Shown: positions 1-9,748, counted from the first letter of the stretch. The stretch: DNA of 64,000 nt from Symbiodinium microadriaticum (GCA_001939145.1 LSRX01000545.1:134639-198638); one strand, 5' to 3'. Numbers and translations are program-made. The notes: a model not told the origin generated them from the sequence alone.

Positions 1-34
<34 letters not shown>
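1..34. repeat. (AT)n microsatellite
   Basis: Pure AT dinucleotide run at the window edge; its full length is unknown because it starts at base 1. Confidence 0.95.
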
Positions 35-38
<4 letters not shown>

Positions 39-58
39 ACTATTATCTATATGCGGCG

Positions 59-470
59 CCCTAAACCCTAAACCCTAATGCCTAGACCTGATTTTGAAGC
101 CAAAACCCGTACTACAGGGGCCCAGGCTGTGTCGGAGAGCCAAACAGGCTGTCCTGCAATGATGCACTGACCCGTATCGGACTTAGGGTGAAGGCCTGCC
201 CGAAGTAGGGTTCGAGGTATAGGATTGAAAGGCCGAGGCCGGTAAGGATGAGGGGGCTAGGTTTAGGTTTTGGGGTTTAAGTTTAGGGGTGTTAGGCTTC
301 AGGGTTAAAGGTTTGGGGTTGAATGGCTCAGGCTTTTAGGGTGAGGCTCGGCGGTTCCCAGGAGTATCCCAACCTGAAATGCCAACCGGGTCGAAGACAT
401 CGAAGTTCGGGGTCAGGGGCTCGGGGCTTGGGGCTTATAGGGTTTAGGGTTTGCGGTTTAGGGTTTAGGG
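59..470. repeat. Scattered telomere-like tracts
   Basis: A short CCCTAAA pair at 59-78 is followed by degenerate TTTAGGG-type motifs at 255-330 and 421-470. Orientation switches from C-rich to G-rich on the + strand within 200 bp. The spacer DNA between them shows no gene signal. Overlapping short ORFs here read through the repeats and are not credible genes. Confidence 0.8.
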
Positions 471-696
471 ATTCATGTATAGGGACTTCAGGTCTGTTCA
501 TTTCTGGGAAGGATCGATCACTGGAATGACAGGAAAACTTCAACCGACAAGCATTGTCGTAGAAGAAAGACGAGCGTGGAGCGATCAAACCGATGATCAC
601 ATGCTCACCTGGGCCCTAGAATATAGAACTTTTCCTCCGCGCCATTGTATCACGTTGTCAACCGGCGGGTGCACGGAGCTCCGACCTTCTGAGGGG

Positions 697-1572
697 TCAC
701 TGCAACTCTTTGAGCACCCGTTCGAGGATCTGTCTCACTGGCTCCAGCCCCTGCAAGACTCGAGCGATTTTGCCGGCTTCAGGCTCGCTCATTTTACGCC
801 CTGCGGTCGCAATCATCGGGGAGACATAGGAGTCGGGGAGGAAGGACTTGCATCTGACAATCTCATCTTTCAATGCCACCAGAGGTTTCCGAAGCTCTTG
901 CTGCTTCACGGCCACCTCGAGGAGGATGTCAGGTTCGGACTTGCGGAGGAGCTGCAAGTCCTCCCTGGCACCCTTCTTGGCTAAGTCAAGGATGCACCTT
1001 TCGTATTGTGCTTTCAGGCCGTGTTTTTGAGCTTGCAGGAGGCGGGTGCCGGTGGGCGGCAGCGAAAGAAGGAGCGTTTCGCAGGCACGCTTGATAGTGG
1101 CAACCTGATAGTAGTCACTGATGGCAAGAAGCGAATCCACATTCTCCTTTGTCACAGCACCGGCGCTCCATGCCGTCGGCGCCAGCAAGCCATAGAAGAT
1201 CTCGAACTCCTCCTTGCTGGCCAATTCCACCTTGATGACGCTTTGCTGTGCCTCCTTCATACCACTCTGAAGCATGCGGTTGAACACAGGCGAAGCCAAG
1301 CGCAGAAGAATGGAGTTGGCCGGCATGGAATGCTCTGAGGATTCGCCGAACTCCAAGCGAACATCACTGACCTGATCCAAAGTGGCCGCTGCGGGCATCT
1401 CGGTGTTGTCGGTGGCCAGCGGTTCCATGTCCGCTGCTGGCCTTTTGGTTCCCCTCTCCATCATGGGCTCGACGATCACCGTCCTAGCCACCTGGTCATG
1501 TAGCTGCGAAGTACTAATTAAGAGCCGTAAAGGTACACTGCACTGTATATGTGTCCTCGGCTCAGAACACAA
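697..1572 (-). CDS. BTB/POZ-domain protein
   Basis: This is the only convincing protein gene in the window. The 291-codon frame contains a BTB/POZ fold at about residues 68-170: the DVRLEF strand (70-75), the HSMPANSILLRLASPVFNRML helix region in the place of the usual H-x-x-x-L-x-x-x-S-x-x-F signature (81-101), and a DYYQV segment (153-157) before the last BTB helices. A helical C-terminal part of about 120 residues follows, with no kelch, MATH, ankyrin or zinc-finger domain visible. BTB domains mediate dimerisation and often recruit Cullin-3 ubiquitin ligases; that role is inferred from the family. The Met at 1462-1464 or the next one at 1459-1461 may be the true start, because the first 36 residues look less conserved and a possible 3' splice site (TTCGCAG on the minus strand) lies near 1505. 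The gene may therefore have upstream exons. The stop codon is at 697-699. No homologous neighbour is seen. Confidence 0.75.
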   Translation of the reverse strand: MCSEPRTHIQCSVPLRLLISTSQLHDQVARTVIVEPMMERGTKRPAADMEPLATDNTEMPAAATLDQVSDVRLEFGESSEHSMPANSILLRLASPVFNRMLQSGMKEAQQSVIKVELASKEEFEIFYGLLAPTAWSAGAVTKENVDSLLAISDYYQVATIKRACETLLLSLPPTGTRLLQAQKHGLKAQYERCILDLAKKGAREDLQLLRKSEPDILLEVAVKQQELRKPLVALKDEIVRCKSFLPDSYVSPMIATAGRKMSEPEAGKIARVLQGLEPVRQILERVLKELQ

Positions 1573-2223
1573 AATGCTATTTCGTTAGACTTCGTTGCCC
1601 ATGTCTACCAGCCGCAATGATCTACCAGACGGAGGGAACATACCAGCGTCTAACAAGTTTCAAGCTGGCATGCAGCTAGCTCTACATTTGAGACTCTGTG
1701 GCTCGACATCACACTGACTACGATACTAGAGAGCTGCACATCGAAGCGTGATACAAAGTAGTTGCTCCGATGATGCCTTCCATGACCATTCGTCTGCAAC
1801 ACTGCAAGTACTGTAGCACTCAAGAACATGTCAATGTCTGATTGTTGGAGCCAAGTCTGCATCATGCCGCAACTGTCTCAACAAACAGCGTATGTAGGCT
1901 TCCGGTTTCGGGGTTTTTTCATCCGACGACATATAAGAAACCCTGTGCAACGTGTATGATCGCGAGTGTCAGCCCAACAGCCTCTATCCTAAAGGCTAAC
2001 GGGTCTTTGTAGCACAGGTATGCGACGGGAACCTCAGGGAAAAGAGCACTGATCACTCAAGGAACATTCACACTGTGTAGCAACTCAAAATGCTATATCG
2101 TTATCACCACTGACTATTGACTTGCTTCTTGTTGCCGATGTAATGATTACGGCGATGCAGTTCTGAACACACTTCTTACTTCCGCGTTTTCCGATATTCG
2201 CAAAACTAGCTGAGCATCTCTAG
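1573..2223. other. Unique stretch, no gene recognised
   Basis: Mixed-composition DNA upstream of the BTB gene. It could hold its promoter or further 5' exons, but no motif decides this. A 71-codon minus ORF at 1650-1865 resembles no family I know. No repeats were seen. Confidence 0.5.
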
Positions 2224-2356
2224 CCTAAACCCTAAACCCTATTATACCTGTAGCCGGAAAGACCTACCTTTTTAGGGTTCCTTATTATGGTTTCTATATA
2301 ATTACAGGTCCTTAAGAAGGTGGGTCTTTTGGGCTACAGGTAAACCCTAAACCCTG
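2224..2356. mobile_element. Family P hairpin element flanked by telomere-like DNA
   Basis: Element about 2247-2342: the left end ACCTGTAGCCGGAAAGACC pairs imperfectly with the right end GGTCTTTTGGGCTACAGGT. CCCTAAACCCTA tracts lie 4 bp to the left (2224-2242) and immediately to the right (2342-2356). It is non-coding. Weaker relatives, sharing a CCCAAAAGCCTACC-like arm, lie near 47105-47180, 51235-51300 and 54540-54600. It resembles a non-autonomous MITE or foldback element. Confidence 0.65.
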
Positions 2357-2437
2357 TAATTATTGCAGCCCCTTGGGCTTCTTGCGTTTCTTGCCTGTCA
2401 GAAGCAGGCTCGCCTACAGAGTCTGAGACCTGCTTTA

Positions 2438-2555
2438 CCCAGACCCCCGGGAGGATCTAGAAAGTAGATCCCCTGATTTGGGACCCTAACTACTAAAGGG
2501 TCCCTATAGGAACCCCCTTAAGGGATCTACTTTTTGGACCCTCCCAAGAATCTGG
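2438..2555. mobile_element. Family O hairpin element, copy 1
   Basis: Left end CCCAGACCCCCGGGAGGATC and right end GATCC-type/CTCCCAAGAATCTGGG form imperfect terminal inverted repeats, with an inner AAAGTAGATCCC / GGGATCTACTTT pair. A second copy lies at 21242-21370. No coding capacity. Confidence 0.65.
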
Positions 2556-2625
2556 GTGCTGGGTTTACTGCTCCGAGGCTCCGAGAGCTCTAAGTAAAGC
2601 CATGCTCCAAAACGCGTGGTATGGC

Positions 2626-2690
2626 GGGTTTGGTTTAGGGTTTAGGGTTTAGGCGGTTTAGGGCTTCTAGGGTTTAGGGGCATCCTGTTT
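2626..2690 (+). repeat. Telomere-like tract (TTTAGGG)
   Basis: About seven degenerate GGTTTAGGGTTT units, G-rich on the + strand. Confidence 0.8.
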
Positions 2691-3025
2691 GGGCTTCGGT
2701 TTCTAAAGCTTAGGGTAAAGCGCTGAATAACGGACCTTTGAGGGCGGGTTATTTGAAAAACGCAGGGGAGGCGATGGCCAGAGGTTTTGCAGCGGCGAAT
2801 GGGACAGGTGGGGAAAATCAACAGGACGATTGACATAAGATCAGCTCCTAAACTTCAAATTAGAGGTACCTGCTCAGCCACAAAGATTGTGCAAGAATCG
2901 TACGATTTGCAGCCATCCCCCTTGCTAATGCCTCTGTTCCTGTCCTGTGCACTCAGATATCCCCCTTTCCGAATGTGCGGCTCGTGGTGTGCATAGAAAA
3001 AATCTGCTTTGGTACAGGGCCTAGG

Positions 3026-3133
3026 TGGGTAGTTCTCTAAGTTAGGGTCTGTTGTTAGGTCTCCAATATACTACGGCACCCTTACAAAAAAGGACCCCCC
3101 GAAAAAAAGGACCCTAATTTAGAGAACTACCCA
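3026..3133. mobile_element. Family F hairpin element, copy 1
   Basis: Terminal inverted repeats: GGGTAGTTCTCTAAGTTAGG on the left pairs with CCTAATTTAGAGAACTACCC on the right (two mismatches). The middle carries a GGCACCCTTA motif shared with the other F copies (13830, 45073, 57801, 62197). A telomere-like tract starts within 10 bp of the right end. Confidence 0.75.
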
Positions 3134-3136
3134 TGC

Positions 3137-3459
3137 ACAAACCCTAAACCCTAAACCCGAAAACACCGACCAAGGACCTTTCTAAACCCTAAACCCTGAA
3201 CCCTAACCCCCCCCCCCCCCCCGGCCAGCTCCCGAGGCTTCATCCGTTGGGTGAGGCTTCAGGCGGATGGTGAGAACAAAGACGGAGTTCTCCGGCACCT
3301 GGGCGCGCATGCGGTGAGGCTGCACCCGGAGGCTTTGGGCTTAGATTAGGTACGCCTGCTTTCTGGGCTTTGTGTAGTTTTCGGTTTGGGGGTTTAGGGC
3401 GGTTTAGGGTTTAGGGTTTTAGGGTTTAGGGTTTAGGGTTTAGGGTTTTAGGGTTTAGG
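3137..3459. repeat. Telomere-like tracts, opposite orientations
   Basis: C-rich CCCTAAA units at 3137-3207 run into a poly-C run ending near 3222. A 160-bp GC-rich unique spacer follows, then a G-rich TTTAGGG array at 3387-3459. The two arrays point toward each other. Confidence 0.85.
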
Positions 3460-3590
3460 TCTTTGTGAGGCCCAGCTAACAACAATCACAGGAGCTTTTT
3501 CTACCATTCCTTCCTGTAGCTTTATGCCAAGCGGACAACTTTATAGTAGCTCTGGGAACTTCAGGTAGGGTCAAGGCCTACTTGTGCAGC

Positions 3591-3725
3591 ATAACAATAG
3601 TAGTACCAAATAGAAGAAGAACAATAATGATAGTAACAACAATAACAATAAGTAATGATCAAAATAACAGTACTAATAGTACTAATAATACTAATGTTAC
3701 TAATAATACGAATATTACTTTTACT
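3591..3725. repeat. AAT/AAC trinucleotide-rich microsatellite
   Basis: Degenerate AATAAC/TACTAAT trinucleotides. ORFs here give N/T- or I/Y-rich peptides and are low-complexity artefacts. Confidence 0.85.
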
Positions 3726-3777
3726 GTATGCAGTGCTAGCTGGCCGGCTGCTGTAGGCCAAAGGCATTGTCGTGTTG

Positions 3778-3909
3778 ATGAGAGACGCATGCCAGCGCGA
3801 GTTTTTTTGATCACAAGGTAAGGAAAGCCTTAAGGTGATGCCGTGCAGGAGCGTAATGGTTTAGGCCGTTTGGGTAGGAGAGACGCATGCCAGTGGGAGT
3901 TTTTTTTTC
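3778..3909. repeat. Direct repeat pair, ~30 bp
   Basis: GAGACGCATGCCAG followed by a T-run occurs at about 3780-3808 and again at about 3879-3909. Spacing is about 100 bp. Confidence 0.6.
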
Positions 3910-4087
3910 CTACGCCGTGAAGTACCGTAATTCGTCCCTCAACCGCTACAAAGCCCATAAACCCTAAAGCCCAACGCTCGACCCACCTAAACCTTGGAAC
4001 CCAGTGCCTTAAAGCCTCAACCCGAATCCCTAAACAAACTGCCGAGCCTTACTGCTCAGGCCCCTATATGATAGAACCCAATTGGCA

Positions 4088-4200
4088 CCTAGACCCTTAT
4101 ATAAATGTAGTACCTTGTTTTGGATGACTTATTTTATGGTTGGACCCCATACTGAGAAACTAAGGTAACCAAAAAAAAGTACTACATTTTAGGGTCTAGG
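4088..4200. mobile_element. Family H hairpin element, copy 1
   Basis: CTAGACCCTTATATAAATGTAGTACC at the left pairs with GGTAACC-spaced AGTACTACATTTTAGGGTCTAG at the right. The ends are related to copies at 9409, 11953 and 30560. Confidence 0.75.
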
Positions 4201-4235
4201 TCTATTATGCTATAATATACAGTAATAAGGAACCC

Positions 4236-4295
4236 ATACAATAATATATGGAATTATTATCTATCATACAATAATATATGGAATTATTATCTATA
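4236..4295. repeat. 30-bp direct tandem duplication
   Basis: The AT-rich unit CATACAATAATATATGGAAT plus its continuation occurs twice back to back. Confidence 0.8.
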
Positions 4296-4318
4296 TAAAA
4301 ACAGTAGATCACTTAAGA

Positions 4319-4555
4319 GTCTAGGTAGCCCGTAGAGAACCCCTAGGTAGCCCTTAAACGGAACCCTTTGGAAACCCTTAGAGAACCTCTGGGTAGCCCT
4401 TAAAAGGAACCCCTTCCTTAGGTGGCCCTTAAAGAACCTCTCGGTAGCCCTTAAAAGGAGCCCTTCGAGAACCTCTGGGTAGGGTAGCCCTTAAAAGGAA
4501 CCCTTAGAGAACCTCCCTAAACCCTAAGCCCTTAAAAGGAGCCCTTCGAAGGACA
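4319..4555. repeat. Degenerate tandem repeat, family R motif
   Basis: About five copies of a ~45-50 bp unit built on GGTAGCCCTTAAAAGGAACC and AGAGAACCTC. A short telomere-like segment (CCCTAAACCCTAAGCCC) interrupts it near 4515-4531. The AAAGGAACCCTT motif is dispersed elsewhere in the window (26830, 34310, 40865, 55630, 58515-58680). Confidence 0.7.
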
Positions 4556-4614
4556 ACCGCCTTCTTGTCGCAACTCGCAGACAAAGTCCAGGTCTTCTCC
4601 TGCAGTGCACACGG

Positions 4615-4789
4615 GCCTCCCGGCCACCCCTTAATTAAACGAAGCTACAGGTGAGGAGTTTAGGGTATATAGGGCGTCTATAAGGCTTCTGTAAGGTATA
4701 TAGACCTTCTATAAGGCTCCTATAACGGTAACTACCCACCTGAAAATGTCTCAGAAGCAGAAGACTTACGCGCCTCCCGGCCACCCCTT
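4615..4789. repeat. 18-bp direct repeats bracketing a 139-bp insert
   Basis: GCCTCCCGGCCACCCCTT occurs at 4615-4632 and again, identical, at 4772-4789. The DNA between holds degenerate TATAAGGC/TATAGG repeats. This is the pattern of a target-site duplication or of a local tandem duplication; the length is long for most DNA transposons. Confidence 0.65.
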
Positions 4790-4849
4790 CAGTAGTCAAG
4801 TAGGAATAGTTGAGAGTAGGGTGTTAGGATATATGATGCTATAATTAAT

Positions 4850-4910
4850 GATAACAAAAAAAATAGCCCAAAAGCCCCAAATAGTATGGTCTTTGGGCCC
4901 AAAAGCCTTC
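4850..4910. mobile_element. Family I element, copy 1
   Basis: Contains AATAGCCCAAAAGCCCCAAA and GTCTTTGGGCCCAAAAGCC, the core also found at 32850-32935 and 58550-58633. The outer CCTAAGGCTC ends of those copies are not clear here, so this copy looks degraded. Confidence 0.55.
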
Positions 4911-5034
4911 GAGAAACCCTAGAGGCCCTAGAGACTTTGGGTAAGAGCTTTCTAGGTTTTTGGACAGGGTTTGGGGACATGTACAAGGAGCTTAGAAAGC
5001 TGCACCTTAAATCATGCTGATAAGACCCCAGGCC

Positions 5035-5095
5035 CTAAACCCCTGAACGCTAACCCCTAAACCCTAAGCCCTAATCCCCTAAACTCTGAATTCCC
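5035..5095 (-). repeat. Telomere-like tract (CCCTAAA)
   Basis: Degenerate C-rich units on the + strand. Confidence 0.75.
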
Positions 5096-5212
5096 TCAAC
5101 CCGAGCTCGCTTGGGGCTTCCATTGGTACTTTACGAAAAATTGCTGGATCAAACGATTTGGGAGTCCACAGGAGCAGAAAAACCATGGGACTCTAGACAC
5201 AGAAACCTTTCT

Positions 5213-5345
5213 TTGGGTTTAGGGTTTGGTTGGGTATAGGGTTTAGGGATTATATTAGGGCTTTTAGGGTTTAAGGGTTTGGCGTTTAGGGTTTTTGGGG
5301 TCATGGGGTTTGGGCTTTTTGGGTTTAGGGTTTGGGGTTTAGGCT
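5213..5345 (+). repeat. Telomere-like tract (TTTAGGG), degenerate
   Basis: G-rich units with variants such as GGTTTTTGGG and GGGCTTTTTGGG. It points opposite to the tract at 5035. Confidence 0.8.
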
Positions 5346-5453
5346 TACTTAGTACAAGGACATGCTTCGAAGTCCCGGAAGTCCCCACCCTTGACACCAA
5401 ACAAATCGATGGAACTCTCCTGTAAGAGGTCCTAGGATATAAGCCACCCCTAT

Positions 5454-5531
5454 GGCTCCAGGTATACATATAGTACCTACTTTGAGGTCTAAATCCTATA
5501 AATCGTACCTACTTTGGGCTATTTGGAGCTC
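5454..5531. mobile_element. Family N element, copy 1
   Basis: Starts GGCTCCAGGTATACATATAG and ends CTACTTTGGGCTATTTGGAG; the CCTACTTTG motif occurs twice inside. An inverted copy lies at 7709-7796. Confidence 0.65.
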
Positions 5532-5790
5532 CAGGGAACCAAGATTTACCATGACACCTGCGCCGTTTCAAAGTGTTTTGGCAGTAATGCAACGACTTCA
5601 TGAAAACTGGAAGATTTTCCCCAACTACACATGCACTCCACGTTACTCCACGGATAGGCAAGACCTGCGTTACCTGCACTATCATGGTCAAGCATAAACC
5701 GCGAAGATCAGCAACACAAGGCTTTCAAGTTTGGTCTTCAGTTTACTACGTACGTAAGCTAATTCTTGCTTGTACTTACCAGCGGCACTA
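5532..5790. other. Unique stretch, no gene recognised
   Basis: Several overlapping 60-81-codon ORFs on both strands, none resembling a known family. They are most likely chance frames. Confidence 0.45.
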
Positions 5791-5832
5791 CCCATAGGCC
5801 CCTAAGTAGCTCCTTTTCGGGAATACCTTAAT
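5791..5832. mobile_element. Family B hairpin element, left half only
   Basis: CCCATAGGCCCCTAAGTAGC followed by TCCTTTTCGGGAATACCTTA matches the left arm of the B copies at 28676 and 33324. The right arm is missing, so this is a truncated copy. Confidence 0.6.
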
Positions 5833-6380
5833 GTGGCGGCTCTTTTAGTATTATGGGCCTCTTTAATGCGTTTTTTCTTATTCAAGCCGAGATTTTTTTT
5901 TTGGTGTGGGCTTTTTTGGGGTGGGTTTCCTCCTGTCTGCTGATGGTCAATCTTAAGGCAGCCACGACCTAAACCCTCCACCCAGACCTTAAAAACACTA
6001 AACCCTGAGCCAGCCCCCAAACTCCGGGCCCCCTCAATTCCCTTCTAACTTAACCAAAGGTACCCAGATCCTGAGCCAGCCCACCCAGAGGCGCCCCCGG
6101 TTCCACATTATTCAAGCCAAAAGTTTTGGTCGGGGGGGGGCCCTCTACTAATCGGGCCACCACATTAGTTCTGCTGAGTATTTATGAGGGTGTTGAACGC
6201 ACTTGACTACTTCTTGCTCTTGCTCCTCTCCGCTTAAACCGTAAACCCTGATCCTTGGACCAACAAAGGTCATCGGAACGACGCTCGGGCAATGGGTGCT
6301 GACCCTCGGAAGGCAATCCCAGACCAGCGCCCCTTCTAAATCGCTTCTTGAAACTTTAATGGAGAGGAGACTTACGATTA
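5833..6380. other. Intergenic DNA with homopolymer runs
   Basis: Holds T-runs (5890s), a G-run near 6134 and isolated CCCTAAA-like pieces. No element ends or genes recognised. Confidence 0.45.
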
Positions 6381-6382
6381 TC

Positions 6383-7046
6383 CCTAGACCCTAAGCCTAA
6401 ATCCTAAACCCTAAACCCTCTTTCGGGTTTCGGGTTTGGGGTCATGGAGACCAGGACCGAGCCCAGCCATGTCCTGCGAAGAATCGCTCGAAATTTCGCG
6501 GATTTTTTTCAAGGATATGCTTTGTCTTCCTTGTGCTGCAGTTCATCGGCACGGCTGCAAGCTCAGGGACTCTCCAACCTCCTCACTTCTTGACAGTCTT
6601 GGGTTAGCAACAGACCCTAAACCCTAAACCCCTAAACCCTAAGCCCTAAACCAGTTGGCAGCAGCCCCTTGGAACTCAGGTGGTCTGTCGGCTCACAGAG
6701 TTCAACAATTGGAATGACAGCTTCTGGACCTGCTACCTGGCTTCAGTTGCGCCACTCTCCATGATCTTCGCGCTTTAGAACCACCCGTGCTCCTGGTGCC
6801 GTTTTTTTCAGCTTCAAGGGCTTAGGAACTGGAGCCCCCAAACCCTAAATCCTTCATCAGCCATGCCAGCCTTGTGCGAGTGTGTGAGTCGAAACCCTAA
6901 ACCCTAAACCCTAAACCCTCAGGTTATACGCTGCTGATTGATATCGGCACGCAAACCGGCCTCCCGGCCGATGCGACCCCGACTGACAAACTCGTATCGG
7001 TGGTCCGCATCCCGGCTCTGGCGGTGACGAGATCATGGCAGTTTAG
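6383..7046. repeat. Dispersed short telomere-like tracts in unique DNA
   Basis: C-rich tracts at about 6395-6420, 6611-6652, 6838-6850 and 6891-6920 are separated by unremarkable DNA. A 63-codon ORF (6436-6627) overlaps the tracts and is not credible. Confidence 0.7.
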
Positions 7047-7398
7047 GGTCGCTAGTTATTGTTATTGTTATAATTCCTATTGTTATTATTAGTATTGTTA
7101 GTATTATCATTATTCTTTTATTTTTTTTAATATAGCTACCATTATCACACGATTATAACACAATAATTGTTATTATTATCATCATGATTATTTCTACTAT
7201 TATTGTTATTTTTATTGTTACTATAATTCCTATTGTTATTATCATTACTAATTTAATGTTATTACCATGATTATTATTATTGTTATTGCTACTACAATTG
7301 TTTGTGCGACGATCATTATCATGATTACTATGCTTGTTGTCATTAATTATTATTCGTTACTACTATTATTAATATTAATATGAATATTAGTATGAATA
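7047..7398. repeat. ATT/GTT-rich trinucleotide region
   Basis: Long degenerate TATTGTTATTATTAT-type DNA with very low GC. It ends at a single N (7399). Confidence 0.9.
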
Positions 7399-7416
7399 TN
7401 AGGGGCCTGTGGGTAA
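7399..7416. other. Single-N join followed by a family B end
   Basis: The base at 7399 is N. The following AGGGGCCTGTGGGTAA resembles the right terminus of family B (AGGGGCCTATGG), so the sequence right of the N may begin inside a B element. Confidence 0.5.
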
Positions 7417-7637
7417 TGTCCAACTCGAACAAGGCAACACTAATTTGAGAAAGCTCCACCTTTCGCAAAAACAAGCTGTGCGTCCCTGCCCTAAACCCTA
7501 AACCTACCCCAAACAATCCGCGTAGTTTAGGTCTACTGCAGACATGGGTCCAGCAAACAAAGCCCCGTGAGGAAGCCGATGTCTTCACCGAACCTGCGAA
7601 ATATCGGTGCTCTGGGGGTATGATATACTCTAAGTAT

Positions 7638-7800
7638 ACCCATAGGGCCCCTAAGTAGTTCCTCTTTTATGGTTTATATTTAGAATCCTATAAGGTACTC
7701 TAACCCTGGGGCTCCAAATAGCCCAAAGTAGGTTCTATTGTTTACAGACTTTAGACCCCAAAGTAGGTACCAAGACTACTTGTATACTTGGAGCCCTACT
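7638..7800. mobile_element. Family B element interrupted by inverted family N element
   Basis: CCCATAGGGCCCCTAAGTAG with the TCCTATAAGGTA inner motif (7638-7700) is one arm of family B. Instead of the expected second arm, an inverted family N copy follows (7709-7796: GGCTCCAAATAGCCCAAAG to ACTTGTATACTTGGAGCC). CTCTAAGTATA occurs on both sides (about 7629 and 7801). This reads as a nested insertion or a junction of two elements. Confidence 0.6.
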
Positions 7801-7959
7801 CTAAGTATAATAAGGAACCTGCTGAGGAAGAGTAGTGGAAACTGCTCCGACCCTGATATTGAGCCGATCTTGAGGGGGTGATCCCTCGGGTTTAGGATTG
7901 AGGGGCTGGACCTTGTGCGCGTCTTCCATCTCTAGGGGTTTAGGGCTTTGTGCCCTACT

Positions 7960-8070
7960 TGGAGGTTCATGGGACTTAATTCGTGCAGTTATAAGTACCT
8001 TAAATTGGGTTATAAGATGTTATAAGTATCTATAAGTATAGTTAACAAATGTATTTAATTCATAACCCTA
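7960..8070. mobile_element. Family G hairpin element, right end lost
   Basis: The left arm ACTTGGAGGTTCATGGGACT matches family G (18820, 52098, 61998). No right arm TCCCATGAACC is found; degenerate telomere-like DNA (CATAACCCTAAAT) follows. Confidence 0.6.
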
Positions 8071-8285
8071 AATCCGCTGTAAGGTTATTGATGGCTTTTG
8101 GGTTTACGGTTTTGGGGATCAGGCATACAAGCTTTAGGACATGAAGATGTGATAACCGCTGGAAGCCAGTTACCTGTATAATGGAAGATTTCCTTGCAAT
8201 TGTTGTGTGTGTCGGGCCCAGCGACAGCAGTCTACTACACAGAAGCTGATCCTGCCTGGAACTTGCCTGCTGGCGACAGAACCAT

Positions 8286-8387
8286 ACCTATAGTCTCCAT
8301 TGTTGTTCCTTTTTGGGGTTACCTCATAGAATCCTTAAAAGAATACTGGTTAAACCAAAAAAAGTGACTACAATGGAGACTCTTGGT
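8286..8387. mobile_element. Family A hairpin element, copy 1
   Basis: ACCTATAGTCTCCATTG at the left pairs with CAATGGAGACTCTTGGT at the right. The inner TTTTTGGGGTTACCT pairs partly with GGTTAAACCAAAAA. About 100 bp, non-coding. Confidence 0.75.
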
Positions 8388-8662
8388 AGACCCTAAAACT
8401 GAAACCTGATTCGATTTCCTTGATCTGCAAACCGAAGTTTTTATCCACATAAGCCCTTGACGCTCAAGCCAAACCTTCTAAAGCGTTTGGGGCTATATAA
8501 TATAGGGGTCGAAAACAGTTACTAATACTCTTCCCGTATTGAGATCAGATATAACTGCGGTAGTATGGTATACCTAAATACATGAGTCATCTGTACTCTT
8601 CCAGCCTACCGGTTTCAAGTAAACTCTACTAGCCCAAGCGCGTCTCGGCGAGGTCAAACTCA

Positions 8663-8890
8663 CAACCCTAAGCCCTAAACCCTAACTGAACCTCTAAACC
8701 CTAAAATCCGAAACCCCTACGTAAGCCTAAACCCTTAACCCTAAACCCCTAAACCCTAACTAACCCTAAACCCTAAACCCCTGAACCCTAACCCTAAACC
8801 CCAAAATCCGAAACCCCCTAACCCTAAACCCTAAAATCCGAAAAATTGAAGCCTAAACCCTTAACCTAACCCTAAACCCTAAACCCCATT
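8663..8890 (-). repeat. Telomere-like array (CCCTAAA)
   Basis: C-rich array with recurrent variant CCCTAAAATCCGAAACCCC, arranged as a higher-order repeat of about 60-70 bp. The duplicated locus begins inside it (8770). Confidence 0.85.
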
Positions 8891-9163
8891 GGCCCCAAGC
8901 GCCTCTCGCCGAGATCCGGCCGCTGGCTTGTCAGGAAATCATGGGCGGCTTTGTAGACGTCCTGCAGGGTTTTGGGTTTGGGTTTGGGGCTTTAGGTACT
9001 CCGTACGATTGCTTGGCCATGGCGGGCCCAACCTTGTCAGCTGCTGGGCTAACAGAGCTACAGCCCTCTGCCAAAACGAATCGAAACCGCAGAAAGGTTG
9101 CCTTGCACGACCTCAGCTTTGAATGTGTAATTGGGTCTTTACTCATTAAGAAACCCTGGGTCA

Positions 9164-9201
9164 TTAGGATTCTTTTTTTTTTTTTTTTTGGGGGGGGGGG
9201 G
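9164..9201. repeat. Poly-T / poly-G run
   Basis: About 17 T followed by about 12 G. The same lengths appear in the second copy at 11708-11745, which is unusual for independent homopolymers. Confidence 0.85.
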
Positions 9202-9408
9202 TTCGGGGACCAGGGTTTCATAATCAGGTTCCTACATTCGGCGACCTTGACAGGGAAACCATGCGTAGAGGTAGAAAGTTAGAACCTTATCACAACCTGT
9301 TGCCTCCGAAGGCATGCGGACGAACGACAACTTGGAGACCCCGTATTGCTTGGCTAATTCCACCGCATGCTCAAGACCCTCAAAAGCCCCAAGGCTCTGA
9401 CATATAAA

Positions 9409-9513
9409 CTAGACGCTTAAATGTGGTACCTTTTGTTGGTTGCCTTTTCTTGTTATGGGTTCCTGACCATAAAAAGAAACATCCAAGAAAAAGTACTACA
9501 TTTAAGGGTCTAG
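9409..9513. mobile_element. Family H hairpin element, copy 2
   Basis: CTAGACGCTTAAATGTGGTACC pairs with AGTACTACATTTAAGGGTCTAG. The exact duplicate is at 11953-12057. Confidence 0.75.
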
Positions 9514-9565
9514 CTACAGCACCTGAAGAATGGACACTCAGGAGTTCCATTCGATACTGAAAACT

Positions 9566-9666
9566 ACCTATAGTCTCTGTTGTAGCTCGTTTTGGGGGTC
9601 ACCTTATAGGATTCCACATATGTGAATGGTTAAACAAAGAAGGGAACTACGATGGAGACTATACCT
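9566..9666. mobile_element. Family A hairpin element, copy 2
   Basis: ACCTATAGTCTCTGTTGTAG pairs with CTACGATGGAGACTATACCT. It directly abuts a family K element on the right. Duplicate at 12110-12210. Confidence 0.75.
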
Positions 9667-9748
9667 GTATCCCCAAACCCTACGAAATAGCAGGTTATGA
9701 CCCTTATAGGGTCTGACCCTTTAAATGGTAGGTTTTGGATACCCAGGT
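9665..9748. mobile_element. Family K hairpin element, copy 1
   Basis: CCTGTATCCCCAAACCCTAC pairs with GTAGGTTTTGGATACCCAGG. A relative lies at 49065-49156; the duplicate of this copy is at 12209-12292. Confidence 0.65.

Noticed and set aside
475-1338. Plus-strand ORFs of 60-169 codons opposite the BTB gene
   Set aside because: Antisense shadows of the minus-strand BTB frame.
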